Shown one piece after another: positions 25,975 to 34,834 of a stretch of DNA of 44,229 nucleotides. This stretch comes from an uncultured Saprospiraceae bacterium (GTDB lineage Bacteria > Bacteroidota > Bacteroidia > Chitinophagales > Saprospiraceae). Location of the stretch: contig CALJVI010000171.1 in NCBI GenBank assembly GCA_937974575.1, positions 1-44,229 on the forward strand. The letters are read 5' to 3'. Every line of letters starts with the position of its first letter. Within the stretch, counting starts at the first letter, position 1. Under the pieces are notes generated by a model that ran no database searches, was not told the origin of the DNA, and saw only the letters and a program-made list of their open reading frames with translations. The translations under genes and the position numbers were made by a program.

Positions 25975-28900
25975 TTGATTTTGTAGGTACTTGCTTTGTC
26001 GTTATTCTTCAAGACCAGTAGGTATTTTTCACCTTTTAAATTCAGGGCTAAGATATCTCTAATTTGTCCTTTTTCGAAGAAACCGCTGTCTTCAAAGCTT
26101 AAATACTTAAAACTTCCTTTGGTGTCGTTAATTAGGACACACCCAAATGATGCAGCATTGATTCCATACTCTGGCTTGGCTTCATATTGGTTGCCGCCTA
26201 TGACTAGATCCATATATCCATCATTATTCAGATCAATAGGGCAGACTGTTTTCATTTCTGAGTATTGGACCTCTTCAGGCAATGGCCTAAACTCATAGGA
26301 ATTGTCTGCCTGCTGCATGAATATGCCTGATCTCCATTCGTTTACAGTATATATTTGGGCATTTATCTCTCCCGTCTTATCTCCAAACAACTCTTCCATA
26401 CTGATCTGGGCATAGTCGGCATACTTTAGGGATTTCTTTTTTAGTTTAGGCATTTGCATCAGCAATTCGTCTTTTAGATGAATAGGGTAGTGCTTCCCCT
26501 CTTTTTGCATACAATAGATGATGTCTGTACGACCATTTTTATCAAAGTCAGCAACAAATACATACATCTCTCCTTTAGTCATATTATATAGTCTATTATT
26601 TAGACCCACATTGCAAGCTATAATGTCTTGGGTTCCATTATTATCAATATCCACCAATTGAATATCTTGCCACATACCAGCTGTATGCGCTATACTCGGA
26701 TATGAAATACTAGAGATTACTTTTTCGTCTTTTGTAGGAGTGTAGAATTTCAATGGGCCAAACGAAGGAGCAAGAATGATTTCTTTTTTATCTCCATCAT
26801 TAAATTCTAGATCCTTAAACATGCCCATCTCACGGAGTGGTATACTCATGGCTTTATTATAGGTATAGCCTTTTTTATCTTTTCTGAAGATCATCCCATC
26901 TGCAAGTTCACCATATGCCCCTACTTTCATACTCGGAAAAGCTACCATAGCCTCAGCTCCATGGTCGTCGATGTCTAGTTGGCAAATACCTACACTAGAC
27001 ATTTGAGCACGGAGTGTATTGGGAGTGAATTTATTATTTTGATTTATCAAGATGATATCTTCCAGTGTCTTACTTTTTTTGGAGTATTGAAAACCTCCAT
27101 TTATGAGTATGACATCTTTCGAGCCATCGTTATTTATATCTTTGATTTGCACCTTGTCGGCAAAAATTTTAGACTTATCTTCTGTCAATGATTTTTTGAT
27201 AAGTTGCTTTCCCGTATTTTCAAAGTACTGTACCCCGTTCTTAGCATAGCCAGCTATGATAAGATCTATATCACCATCATTGTCCATGTCTCCCAGCTCA
27301 CCATGAGGACCAGCATTGGAGAGTTTCATTGGGATCATTCTGTTTCTGTCAAAATCTGCGAATGCGATTTGATTATGCTTATAATCAATTATTCCCTCCA
27401 CTTTTTTTAGCAATGCTTGTTCTTTTTTGGAGATACTATTTGTCTGTATGTTTTTGGCTTCTTTTATATGGAATAGATAGGTCGAATCTGCACTTAAGTT
27501 GTGGTAAGAACTTTGTTGTTGATTTGGCCATATGATATGTAGGGAGTCTATTATGGTATGCATACCTAAGCCAATAATGAGGTCATGACTTACGCATGAT
27601 TGATAGCCCCTCATCGGATGATTTTCTATCATCCGCATACCTTGCTGATGGTATAATTTCAACTTTGCGCCAATCGCATTTATATTTTTTTCTGATCCTT
27701 GGAGTTTTACTTTTAGAAAGTGATTATGGATAGTAGTGTTTTTATATACTGTCGCTGGTGCATTGATATTATTGATGACCAGATCAAGATCTCCGTCATT
27801 GTCCAAATCAGCATATGCAGATCCATTCGAAAATCCTTTTGAATTAGGGGGATGACTTTTTACGAATTTGTTTTCTTCATTTTGATGAAAAAAGTAATTG
27901 GACACTGGATCCGAGGGGAATGCATTCATCATAGTAAGGATTACATCTTCCTGTTTATCCTTTAGCATTTTTGTGATCTGCTGAGGGCTGTAAAAATTAA
28001 CATGATCTTGATCCAGCAGATCCTTAAATATTCCATTGGCTACAAAGATATCCTTGAGTCCATCGTTGTCAAAGTCGGCCATGAGTGCGCCCCAACTCCA
28101 GTCGGTAGCCTCTACACCGTGATAGCGACCGAGCTCTTTATATTGGGGGAGATTGTTCTGTACACCTGCATGATACTGTAGTACATTTCTCCCATATTGT
28201 CTATGATACCCTTTGCTTTCATTGAGCTTTACTTTATCATAGGAGTCAAAAACAGTTTTTGATTTATACCTTTCTAGTTGCTCCGGGAGCATCTCTGTTA
28301 CAAAAATTTCTGGCTTACCATCATTGTTCAAGTCGGCAATATCAGCGCCCATAGAGCCGGTACTCAATTCGGAAAAAACCGCTTCACTGCTCTCCTTAAA
28401 AGTGCCATCTTGATTATTGATATAGAGGTAATCTTTTTCAAAAAAATCATTACTGACAAAGATGTCATCCCAGCCATCTTCATTCAAGTCCGATATGCTT
28501 ACGCCCAAGCCAAAACCAATTGCACTGGTGTAGATGCCTGCCTCTTGGGATACATCTACAAATTTTATTTCACCCGTTTCTACTTCTAGATTTTTGAGCA
28601 GTTTGTTTCCTCCTTCCGAGTCTGGTCTCAGTCGTTGATCTTCTATGATGTCATATGCACCGACAGATCTTATACTGTTGTTGAGCAGGTAGCAATCCAA
28701 ATCGCCGTCTTTGTCGTAATCAAAAAATGCAGAGTGAATGGACAGCCCAGTGAAGTCCAATCCAAACTCTTTGGACATATCCGTGAAGCCCAAATTCCCA
28801 TCGTTAATAAAAAATTGATTAAACCTATTTGGGGAGTTCGGGTCTCCTGATTTGCATACATATATATCGAGATGGCCATCATGATTTATATCTACAAATG

Positions 28901-29243
28901 ATACGCCTGTAGACCATACATCTTTGCACTCGACTTGCGCCGCTTGGCTTATATCTTCAAACTCTAAATTTCCTTTATTGAGATACAGCTTATTTTCTAC
29001 CAGATTGCCCGATAGATATATGTCCACGAGACCATCATTATTGATGTCTCCAAGTGCAACTCCGCCACCATTCAGGAAATTTTTGAAAGTATATGGATTA
29101 TATTCTTCGGTAAAAGTAAGTTGATTGTTGAAGTCAATATTGGAGGCGGCAGAATCAACACTCTTGAAAATAAAGTGATGCTCCGACACAGCAGTTTCAC
29201 ATGAGCACAATAAAATTATAGAAATAAAAAAGAGAATTCTCAT
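25971..29243 (-). CDS. VCBS/FG-GAP repeat lipoprotein with ASPIC-UnbV domain (first giant paralogue)
   Basis: 1090 aa from the ATG at 29243. The frame is open to 29309, but this ATG gives a short signal peptide (MRILFFISIILLCSC, lipidation at Cys15). The domain plan is the same as in the next large gene: N-terminal FG-GAP repeats (GGGVALGDINNDGLVD), the block EATDWSWGALMADFDNDG, a run GSAYADLDNDGDLDLVINN, a central ASPIC/UnbV domain (GAKLKLYHQQG, IIGLGMHTIIDSLHIIWPN) and further repeats to GGNQYEAKPEYG. It is first in a four-gene operon and divergent from susC. The promoter should lie upstream of 29243, but no good -7 box was found close by. Confidence 0.9.
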   Translation of the reverse strand: MRILFFISIILLCSCETAVSEHHFIFKSVDSAASNIDFNNQLTFTEEYNPYTFKNFLNGGGVALGDINNDGLVDIYLSGNLVENKLYLNKGNLEFEDISQAAQVECKDVWSTGVSFVDINHDGHLDIYVCKSGDPNSPNRFNQFFINDGNLGFTDMSKEFGLDFTGLSIHSAFFDYDKDGDLDCYLLNNSIRSVGAYDIIEDQRLRPDSEGGNKLLKNLEVETGEIKFVDVSQEAGIYTSAIGFGLGVSISDLNEDGWDDIFVSNDFFEKDYLYINNQDGTFKESSEAVFSELSTGSMGADIADLNNDGKPEIFVTEMLPEQLERYKSKTVFDSYDKVKLNESKGYHRQYGRNVLQYHAGVQNNLPQYKELGRYHGVEATDWSWGALMADFDNDGLKDIFVANGIFKDLLDQDHVNFYSPQQITKMLKDKQEDVILTMMNAFPSDPVSNYFFHQNEENKFVKSHPPNSKGFSNGSAYADLDNDGDLDLVINNINAPATVYKNTTIHNHFLKVKLQGSEKNINAIGAKLKLYHQQGMRMIENHPMRGYQSCVSHDLIIGLGMHTIIDSLHIIWPNQQQSSYHNLSADSTYLFHIKEAKNIQTNSISKKEQALLKKVEGIIDYKHNQIAFADFDRNRMIPMKLSNAGPHGELGDMDNDGDIDLIIAGYAKNGVQYFENTGKQLIKKSLTEDKSKIFADKVQIKDINNDGSKDVILINGGFQYSKKSKTLEDIILINQNNKFTPNTLRAQMSSVGICQLDIDDHGAEAMVAFPSMKVGAYGELADGMIFRKDKKGYTYNKAMSIPLREMGMFKDLEFNDGDKKEIILAPSFGPLKFYTPTKDEKVISSISYPSIAHTAGMWQDIQLVDIDNNGTQDIIACNVGLNNRLYNMTKGEMYVFVADFDKNGRTDIIYCMQKEGKHYPIHLKDELLMQMPKLKKKSLKYADYAQISMEELFGDKTGEINAQIYTVNEWRSGIFMQQADNSYEFRPLPEEVQYSEMKTVCPIDLNNDGYMDLVIGGNQYEAKPEYGINAASFGCVLINDTKGSFKYLSFEDSGFFEKGQIRDILALNLKGEKYLLVLKNNDKASTYKIN

Positions 29244-29310
29244 AGATTGACGCAAATGAAATAAAACACAAAATATGTAAAATAGCTGTTTAAACCTATG
29301 CAGCTCCAAT

Positions 29311-29521
29311 ATGTGTAAATCATCTCATAGTCAAAGTTCCAGACAAGCGATAGTAACGGTACGAATCAAAGCATATACCTAGTAGGCTAAGGATGAATGC
29401 AGGATGAGCGAGCGAGCGAATACAAATGAAGACTATAGCATACAGGTCTATGTGAAGGTGAGTAGGAGTGTATAGCGCGGTGCCGCCTCTTTGCGGCATG
29501 GCACATAAATAATTTACACAT
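29311..29521. repeat. 211-bp segment with terminal inverted repeats
   Basis: ATGTGTAAAT at 29311-29320 is matched exactly in reverse complement by ATTTACACAT at 29512-29521, and 13 of the outer 15 positions agree. Inside lies a GC hairpin TGCCGC-CTCTTT-GCGGCA (29481-29498). No target-site duplication is visible. It might be a MITE-like element, or simply two operator-like sites. Confidence 0.45.
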
Positions 29522-29580
29522 CCCTGGGGGGAATACTTTAAATCTGATCATGACAATCTATATACGATTTGTATTTATTT

Positions 29581-29816
29581 GGGGGTGCCACTGATACGTC
29601 ACCGAAGGGGGTGCCGATCAGTGTCGGGTCGTCCGTTTGTATTCAGCAGTCTACCAGCCTGTAGGCTTAGGTCTTCTCAGCATCTGCTCCCGAATACTCG
29701 GGGATCAGCTACTGCTCATCCCAGCCTACTAGGCAGCTATCCTACTTCATATCACTTCCACCCCTCACCCAAGGCAAATTTGAGGCTTGGGAGGAAAGTG
29801 GGCGAATAAAGATGGA
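29581..29816. other. GC-rich structured segment, possible non-coding RNA or repeat
   Basis: It contains a two-part stem-loop CACTGAT (29589-29595) with ATCAGTG (29617-29623), and inside it CACC-GAAGGG-GGTG (29600-29613). A hairpin TCCCGA-ATAC-TCGGGG is near 29688-29703, and a stem CCCAAG / CTTGGG near 29768-29791. Direct copies of GGGGGTGCC stand at 29581 and 29608. The strand of any RNA is unclear; it does not match RNase P, tmRNA or SRP RNA as far as I can tell. Confidence 0.4.
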
Positions 29817-30150
29817 AAAAATGTAAATGTATTGTTAGAAGTTCTGTTTCTCTCCTTTTGGCCCATTTTGATTATCTATAAAATAGGAAAAGGTAGATTA
29901 TAAGTTGATAACCAGTATATTAAGGCCCTATACAGGTTCAGTATAAAAATTGGCTATTTACCCTAATGCGTATCTTTAATTTGTCATAGTGTAATAATAA
30001 CACAAAGATATACGTATTTTCTACACTAAGTTTTTAATTTCCTTTGACGTTTATTTAACATATAGGGAAATGAATTGTATTTTCGGGATGTATTACTTTC
30101 GTTAAAAATTATTTTCGAAATATTTTTTTACTTTAAAATTGACATTTCAA

Positions 30151-33108
30151 ATGAAAAAACAAATTACAAAATGGCTTTTGCTATCATGTTTTGTCATGAT
30201 TGGGGTCGCTGGTTTTGCTCAAAAATCAGTAAGCGGTATCATCACTGATGCTGACAATGGAGAACCCCTGATCGGTGCAAGCATCTTAGCAAAAGGAACA
30301 ACAGTAGGTACTATTACGGATATTGATGGATCCTACTCACTCAATGTTCCAGAAGGAACAGAGGCAATTGTCGTTTCTTACACAGGCTACTCAGACCAAG
30401 AAATTCTTATTGGAGACCGTACAACTATAGATGTTGGTCTTGGAGCAGGAACTATACTTGATGAGGTAGTGGTTGTAGGTTACGGTACGCAGAAATCTAA
30501 AGAAATCACAGGTTCTGTTGCTTCTGTCGGAGAAGAGGACTTTAATGTTGGTAACGTTACTTCTGCAGCTCAATTGCTTCAAGGAAAAGTTGCTGGTCTT
30601 ACTATCTCTAAAGGAAATGGTGATCCAAACGGTTCACTTGGAATTAGACTTAGAGGTCTTTCAACTATTGGTGCTCAAGCAGAACCATTAGTGGTTCTTG
30701 ATGGGGTACCTGGTGCTTCTCTTTCTAACATTGATCCTCAAGATATTGCATCTATTGATGTATTGAAGGATGGATCCGCAGCAGCTATTTATGGAACAAG
30801 AGGATCTTCAGGTGTAATCATCGTGACTACTAAGAAAGGATCTAAAGGCAATGCAAAAATAACTTATAGTGGGTATGGTTCTTCTGAATCTATCGCTAGA
30901 ACTCCAGCGATTGCTACAGCTCAAGAGTTTAGAGATGCTGGTGGAAATGATGCAGGTGCATCAACAGATTGGTACAAAGAGATTTCTCAAACAGCTTTAT
31001 CGCAATCACATAATATCGCATTATCAGGTGGTTCAAATAATACAAACTATAGAGTTGCTTTTAATTATCGTGATCAAGCTGGTGTGGTTAAGAATACAGG
31101 CTTTAATCAGTTGAATACGAATGTTTCTATCAACCAAAAAGCACTAGATAATAAGTTGAACTTAGGTGTTAACCTTATTGTGACTGATAGAAATTCACAG
31201 CTTGGTTTGCCAGAAGCATTTAGATATGCTACTACGTTTAATCCAACATCTGCTGTATTTAATGATGATGGAACATATAATAATCCAAGTGGATTTGATG
31301 TATTTAACCCAGTAGCTATGGTTGAACTTGGAGAACTTAACCAAGAAAGAACTGAAATATTAGCAAACATGACTGCTTCATATAATATCACACCTGCATT
31401 GAAGGTGACTGGTACTTATGCAAAGCAAAAGAAGGATACGGATGTATCTGAATACTACCCAAGTAATTTGGTGTACAGAAATGGTCAAAGAACAGGTACT
31501 GCACGTAGAGCGAATGTGAAAACTTCAAACGACCTATATGAAGGAACACTTCAATATATTGGTGAAGCAGGAAATCTAAATTATACATTGTTAGCAGGAA
31601 CATCTTTCCAAAAGTTTAATTCTGGCGGATTCATAGGTGATAACGCTGATTTTCTTTTAGATTTTAATGGTTCAAATCAATTAGGAGATGGTGCTGACAA
31701 AAATGATGGTTCTGCACTTTTAGGTTCTTTCGGTAACTTTTACAGATTGCAAGCACAGTTTGGTAGAGTAAACTTTAATATCGACGATACTTACTTTGTG
31801 TCTGCAAGTGTAAGAAGAGAAGGTTCAGATAGATTTGGTGAGGCTAACAGATATGGAGTTTTCCCTGCCGTAAGTGCTGGTGTAAACTTGGCAAAATTAG
31901 CTAATCTAGAAAATGTTGACAACCTGAAGCTTAGAGTTGGATATGGTGTGACGGGAAACCTTCCTAGTGAGAACTATTTATTTGAATCAGTTTTCGTTCA
32001 AGGACCTCAGTTCTTCTTCAATGGAGGATTTGTTCCATCATATGGACCACTTAGAAATGCTAACCCAGATTTGAAATGGGAAACGAAGAAAGAATTGAAC
32101 TTAGGTTTCGATTTCGCACTTTTAGATTCAAAATTGAATGGTTCACTTGATGTGTTTAACAGAAAGACGGAAGATCTTATCTTGAATACACCTGTACCTG
32201 TACCTCCGAATTTAGCTGCATTTACATGGAAAAATGTTGCTTCTCTTACTACAAACGGGGTAGAGCTACTGCTTAATTATGACGTTGTTAATAATGAAAA
32301 CTTTTCTTACTCTCCAACTTTGATATTTACTACTTACAAAACAATCTTGGATACATACTTGGAAGATACTCCTTCGCAGTTTATTACAAATCTTGGTGCT
32401 CCGGGTCAAAACCTTGTGGGTTTAGGTTTGAACTTACTTGAAGAAGGTAAAGAATTGGGTCAAATAGTGGCACCTGAATTTGCTAGACTTGATGATTTAG
32501 GAAATGCATTGTTTATAGATCAAAGCACTGGTGAAGCAATTGAAAAGACTGCTTTGGAATCTGAAGATTGGATAATAGTAGGTAATGGACTTCCAGATTT
32601 TGAATTGTCTCTTAATAATACATTTACTATTGGCAATTTTGATTTAAACCTATTTTTTAGAGGTGCATTTGGACATAGCTTAGTAAATACTTATAGAGCA
32701 TTTTATGAAGCGTTTCCTGATAATGCAGGAGCTAACTTCGTTAGAACAGATAAAGCAACTGAAGGCTTAAAAGCAGCTTCTTATAGTTCTGAGCATGTTG
32801 AAGATGCAAGTTTCGTTAAACTTGATAATGCTTCTTTGGGTTATACTTTTGATACTGCAAGTTCAAAAATCGGTTCATGTCGTTTATACCTTGCTGGTCA
32901 AAACCTTTTCACAATTACAGGATATACAGGTGTAGATCCTGATGTAAGATTAGGTGATCCTGGATCAACAGATAATGGTAGAAGAGTAAATGGTGATATC
33001 TTTGGATTGGAAGGAGCTCCTTTAAATATATTAGCACCAGGTATAGATAGAAGAAATACATACTTCTCTACGAGAACTGTTACTTTAGGACTAAACATAT
33101 CTTTCTAA
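30151..33108 (+). CDS. susC: SusC/RagA family TonB-linked outer-membrane protein
   Basis: 985 aa from the ATG at 30151 (a TTG four codons upstream is less likely). After a signal peptide ending GVAGFAQ comes a carboxypeptidase-like domain (about 23-100: GEPLIGASILAKGTTVGT, DIDGSYSLNVP). The SusC box DEVVVVGYGTQKSKEITGSV follows, then the plug with LQGKVAGLTI, LVVLDGVPG and DGSAAAIYGTRGSSGVIIV. The rest is a 22-strand type barrel ending TVTLGLNISF with C-terminal Phe. SusC proteins import oligosaccharides or peptides together with SusD, which follows after 26 bp. Substrate cannot be told, since no glycanase or peptidase lies next to it. Confidence 0.97.
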   Translation: MKKQITKWLLLSCFVMIGVAGFAQKSVSGIITDADNGEPLIGASILAKGTTVGTITDIDGSYSLNVPEGTEAIVVSYTGYSDQEILIGDRTTIDVGLGAGTILDEVVVVGYGTQKSKEITGSVASVGEEDFNVGNVTSAAQLLQGKVAGLTISKGNGDPNGSLGIRLRGLSTIGAQAEPLVVLDGVPGASLSNIDPQDIASIDVLKDGSAAAIYGTRGSSGVIIVTTKKGSKGNAKITYSGYGSSESIARTPAIATAQEFRDAGGNDAGASTDWYKEISQTALSQSHNIALSGGSNNTNYRVAFNYRDQAGVVKNTGFNQLNTNVSINQKALDNKLNLGVNLIVTDRNSQLGLPEAFRYATTFNPTSAVFNDDGTYNNPSGFDVFNPVAMVELGELNQERTEILANMTASYNITPALKVTGTYAKQKKDTDVSEYYPSNLVYRNGQRTGTARRANVKTSNDLYEGTLQYIGEAGNLNYTLLAGTSFQKFNSGGFIGDNADFLLDFNGSNQLGDGADKNDGSALLGSFGNFYRLQAQFGRVNFNIDDTYFVSASVRREGSDRFGEANRYGVFPAVSAGVNLAKLANLENVDNLKLRVGYGVTGNLPSENYLFESVFVQGPQFFFNGGFVPSYGPLRNANPDLKWETKKELNLGFDFALLDSKLNGSLDVFNRKTEDLILNTPVPVPPNLAAFTWKNVASLTTNGVELLLNYDVVNNENFSYSPTLIFTTYKTILDTYLEDTPSQFITNLGAPGQNLVGLGLNLLEEGKELGQIVAPEFARLDDLGNALFIDQSTGEAIEKTALESEDWIIVGNGLPDFELSLNNTFTIGNFDLNLFFRGAFGHSLVNTYRAFYEAFPDNAGANFVRTDKATEGLKAASYSSEHVEDASFVKLDNASLGYTFDTASSKIGSCRLYLAGQNLFTITGYTGVDPDVRLGDPGSTDNGRRVNGDIFGLEGAPLNILAPGIDRRNTYFSTRTVTLGLNISF

Positions 33109-33134
33109 ATCAAAAAATATAAAATTGAAAATAA

Positions 33135-34682
33135 ATGAAATATATAAATAAAATATTGTTTATCACCTTGGCTATGTTAGCCATGCACTCTTGCTCGGAT
33201 CTTGAGCCAGAGTTTGGAGATGTGATTCCAGAAAGTGAATACTTCGCAAATGAAGCTGCGTTTGTTTCTGCTTTGGGTTCAGCATATACAAATCTATATG
33301 GTTTTATGAACCATGGACAACTCTTCTCACTTGATGTAACATCATCTGATGAGGCTGCAATTACTCACAAAGGACCGGATTGGGAAGATGGTGGAACATG
33401 GTTGAGAATGCACAGACATACATTTTCTGATACTGAAGGTGTTTTTGGTAATGTATGGAATTTTTGTTACGGTGGAATTAGTACTTGTAATAGGCTGATT
33501 GCAACTTTTGAAAACGCAGGTGGAGCTGATTCAGCTGCATTTATTTCTGAGTTGAAAGTTTTGAGAGCTTATTACCATTTAGTGATTCTTGACGTTTTTG
33601 GTAATGCACCAATTTTGGACACTTTTGATGTTCCAGAAGGTTTCAAACCAACTACAGTATCTAGATCTGAATTATATGCTTGGGTTGAAAATGAATTCAC
33701 AACTAATGTTCCTGAATTACCGAAGGAAAATTCAAGTGCTACTTATGGTAGAGTTAACTATTACGCTGGACAAGCAATGATGGCTAGCTTATACTTAAAC
33801 GCTGAAGTATACACTGGTACTGCTCAATGGGACAAATGTGTTGCTGCTTGTGATGAAGTTATCAACGCTAATGCATTTTCTTTAGAAGGAAACTACTTTG
33901 CCAACTTTGCGGTTGACAATGCAGGTTCTTCTGAAAACATCTGGGTAATTCCTTACGATGGTGTTAATGCAGGTGGATTTAATCTAGTACAGATGACGCT
34001 TCACTATGAATCACAACAAACTTTTGAGTTAGTTGATCAGCCATGGAATGGATACTGTGTACTCGCTGATTTCTACAACGCATATGAAGAAGAAGATGTT
34101 AGATTGACTGGTGGTTCAAGAGCTTACGGTGTAATGTTGTCTGGTCCTCAGTATTCTTCTAGTGGAGTTTTATTGGAAGATGGTGCTGATTCATGGTACC
34201 CGGATAACGCTTTTGAAGGTAATGAAAGAGCAATTGTATTTAATCCAGAAATTAACGAATTAGCTCCAGGTGCTTATAGAGATGGTGGAGCAAGATTGTC
34301 TAAGTATGAATATGAAATAGGTTCTGTTAATAGTATGAGTAATGATTTTGCAATATTCAGATATGGTGAAATCTTACTAAACAAAGCGGAAGCTATGTGG
34401 AGAATGAATAATGGTTCAGGTCCTGCTTTGGATATGGTAAATATGATCCGTAGTCGTGCTGGATTGGATGGTTTCGCGGCCTTAACTGCTGAAGACTTCC
34501 TTGCTGAAAGAGGTAGAGAACTTTGTTTTGAAGCTAAGAGAAGACCAGATCTTATTAGATTTGGAAAGTGGAATGATGCATGGTGGGAAAAAGGCGCTTC
34601 TGAGCCTTTCAGATCGATCATGCCTATTCCAGCTGATCAAATTTCTTTAAATAGTAACTTGGTGCAAAATCCAGGCTACTAA
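33135..34682 (+). CDS. susD: SusD/RagB family nutrient-binding lipoprotein
   Basis: 515 aa. The signal peptide ends LAMHSC (Cys20 lipidated), followed by the acidic surface-export stretch SDLEPEFGD. Family hallmarks are the early helical part ESEYFANEAAFVSALGSAY, the TPR-like helices (VLRAYYHLVILDVFGNAP), and the C-terminal blocks RYGEILLNKAEAMWR, RGRELCFEAKRRPDLIRFGKW and the end NLVQNPGY. It forms the lid of the SusC channel and binds ligand at the cell surface. It is followed by a strong terminator, so the locus is a simple two-gene susCD unit. Confidence 0.97.
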   Translation: MKYINKILFITLAMLAMHSCSDLEPEFGDVIPESEYFANEAAFVSALGSAYTNLYGFMNHGQLFSLDVTSSDEAAITHKGPDWEDGGTWLRMHRHTFSDTEGVFGNVWNFCYGGISTCNRLIATFENAGGADSAAFISELKVLRAYYHLVILDVFGNAPILDTFDVPEGFKPTTVSRSELYAWVENEFTTNVPELPKENSSATYGRVNYYAGQAMMASLYLNAEVYTGTAQWDKCVAACDEVINANAFSLEGNYFANFAVDNAGSSENIWVIPYDGVNAGGFNLVQMTLHYESQQTFELVDQPWNGYCVLADFYNAYEEEDVRLTGGSRAYGVMLSGPQYSSSGVLLEDGADSWYPDNAFEGNERAIVFNPEINELAPGAYRDGGARLSKYEYEIGSVNSMSNDFAIFRYGEILLNKAEAMWRMNNGSGPALDMVNMIRSRAGLDGFAALTAEDFLAERGRELCFEAKRRPDLIRFGKWNDAWWEKGASEPFRSIMPIPADQISLNSNLVQNPGY

Positions 34683-34709
34683 TACTAGACTTAAAATACT
34701 TTTTACTAA

Positions 34710-34739
34710 GGTCATCCTCTTTGAGGGTGGCCTTTTTTT
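34710..34739 (+). terminator. Intrinsic terminator of susCD
   Basis: GGTCATCCTC (34710-34719), loop TTT, GAGGGTGGCC (34723-34732) with G-U pairs, then seven T. It is 28 bp after the susD stop. Confidence 0.92.
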
Positions 34740-34834
34740 ATTGATCGTTTACTTTTAGAGGATAAGAGTTGGAGCTAAAATTTTTCTTAAATAGAGATTT
34801 TGACTATATTAGATTAATAATCATCGAAACTACT

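Larger units (their letters stand above)
29244..30150. other. Large divergent intergenic region with structured non-coding segments
   Basis: No protein gene is supported here; the 76-codon frame at 29579-29809 has no protein features. The region holds a 211-bp segment bounded by 10-bp inverted repeats (29311-29521), a GC-rich structured segment (about 29580-29816) and an AT-rich stretch (29820-30150) that should carry the susC promoter. A weak candidate is TTG (29950-29952), 18 bp, TATCTTTA (29971-29978). A perfect minus-strand -7 box (TATCTTTG) is at 30003-30010. Confidence 0.55.

Noticed and set aside
29579-29809. 76-aa protein-coding gene
   Set aside because: The frame follows a structured GC-rich segment, shows no domain or signal, and has base use unlike nearby genes.
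29760-29816. RNase P RNA (GGAGGAAAG resembling its conserved core)
   Set aside because: Only a short match; the rest of the conserved core and the expected length after it are missing.
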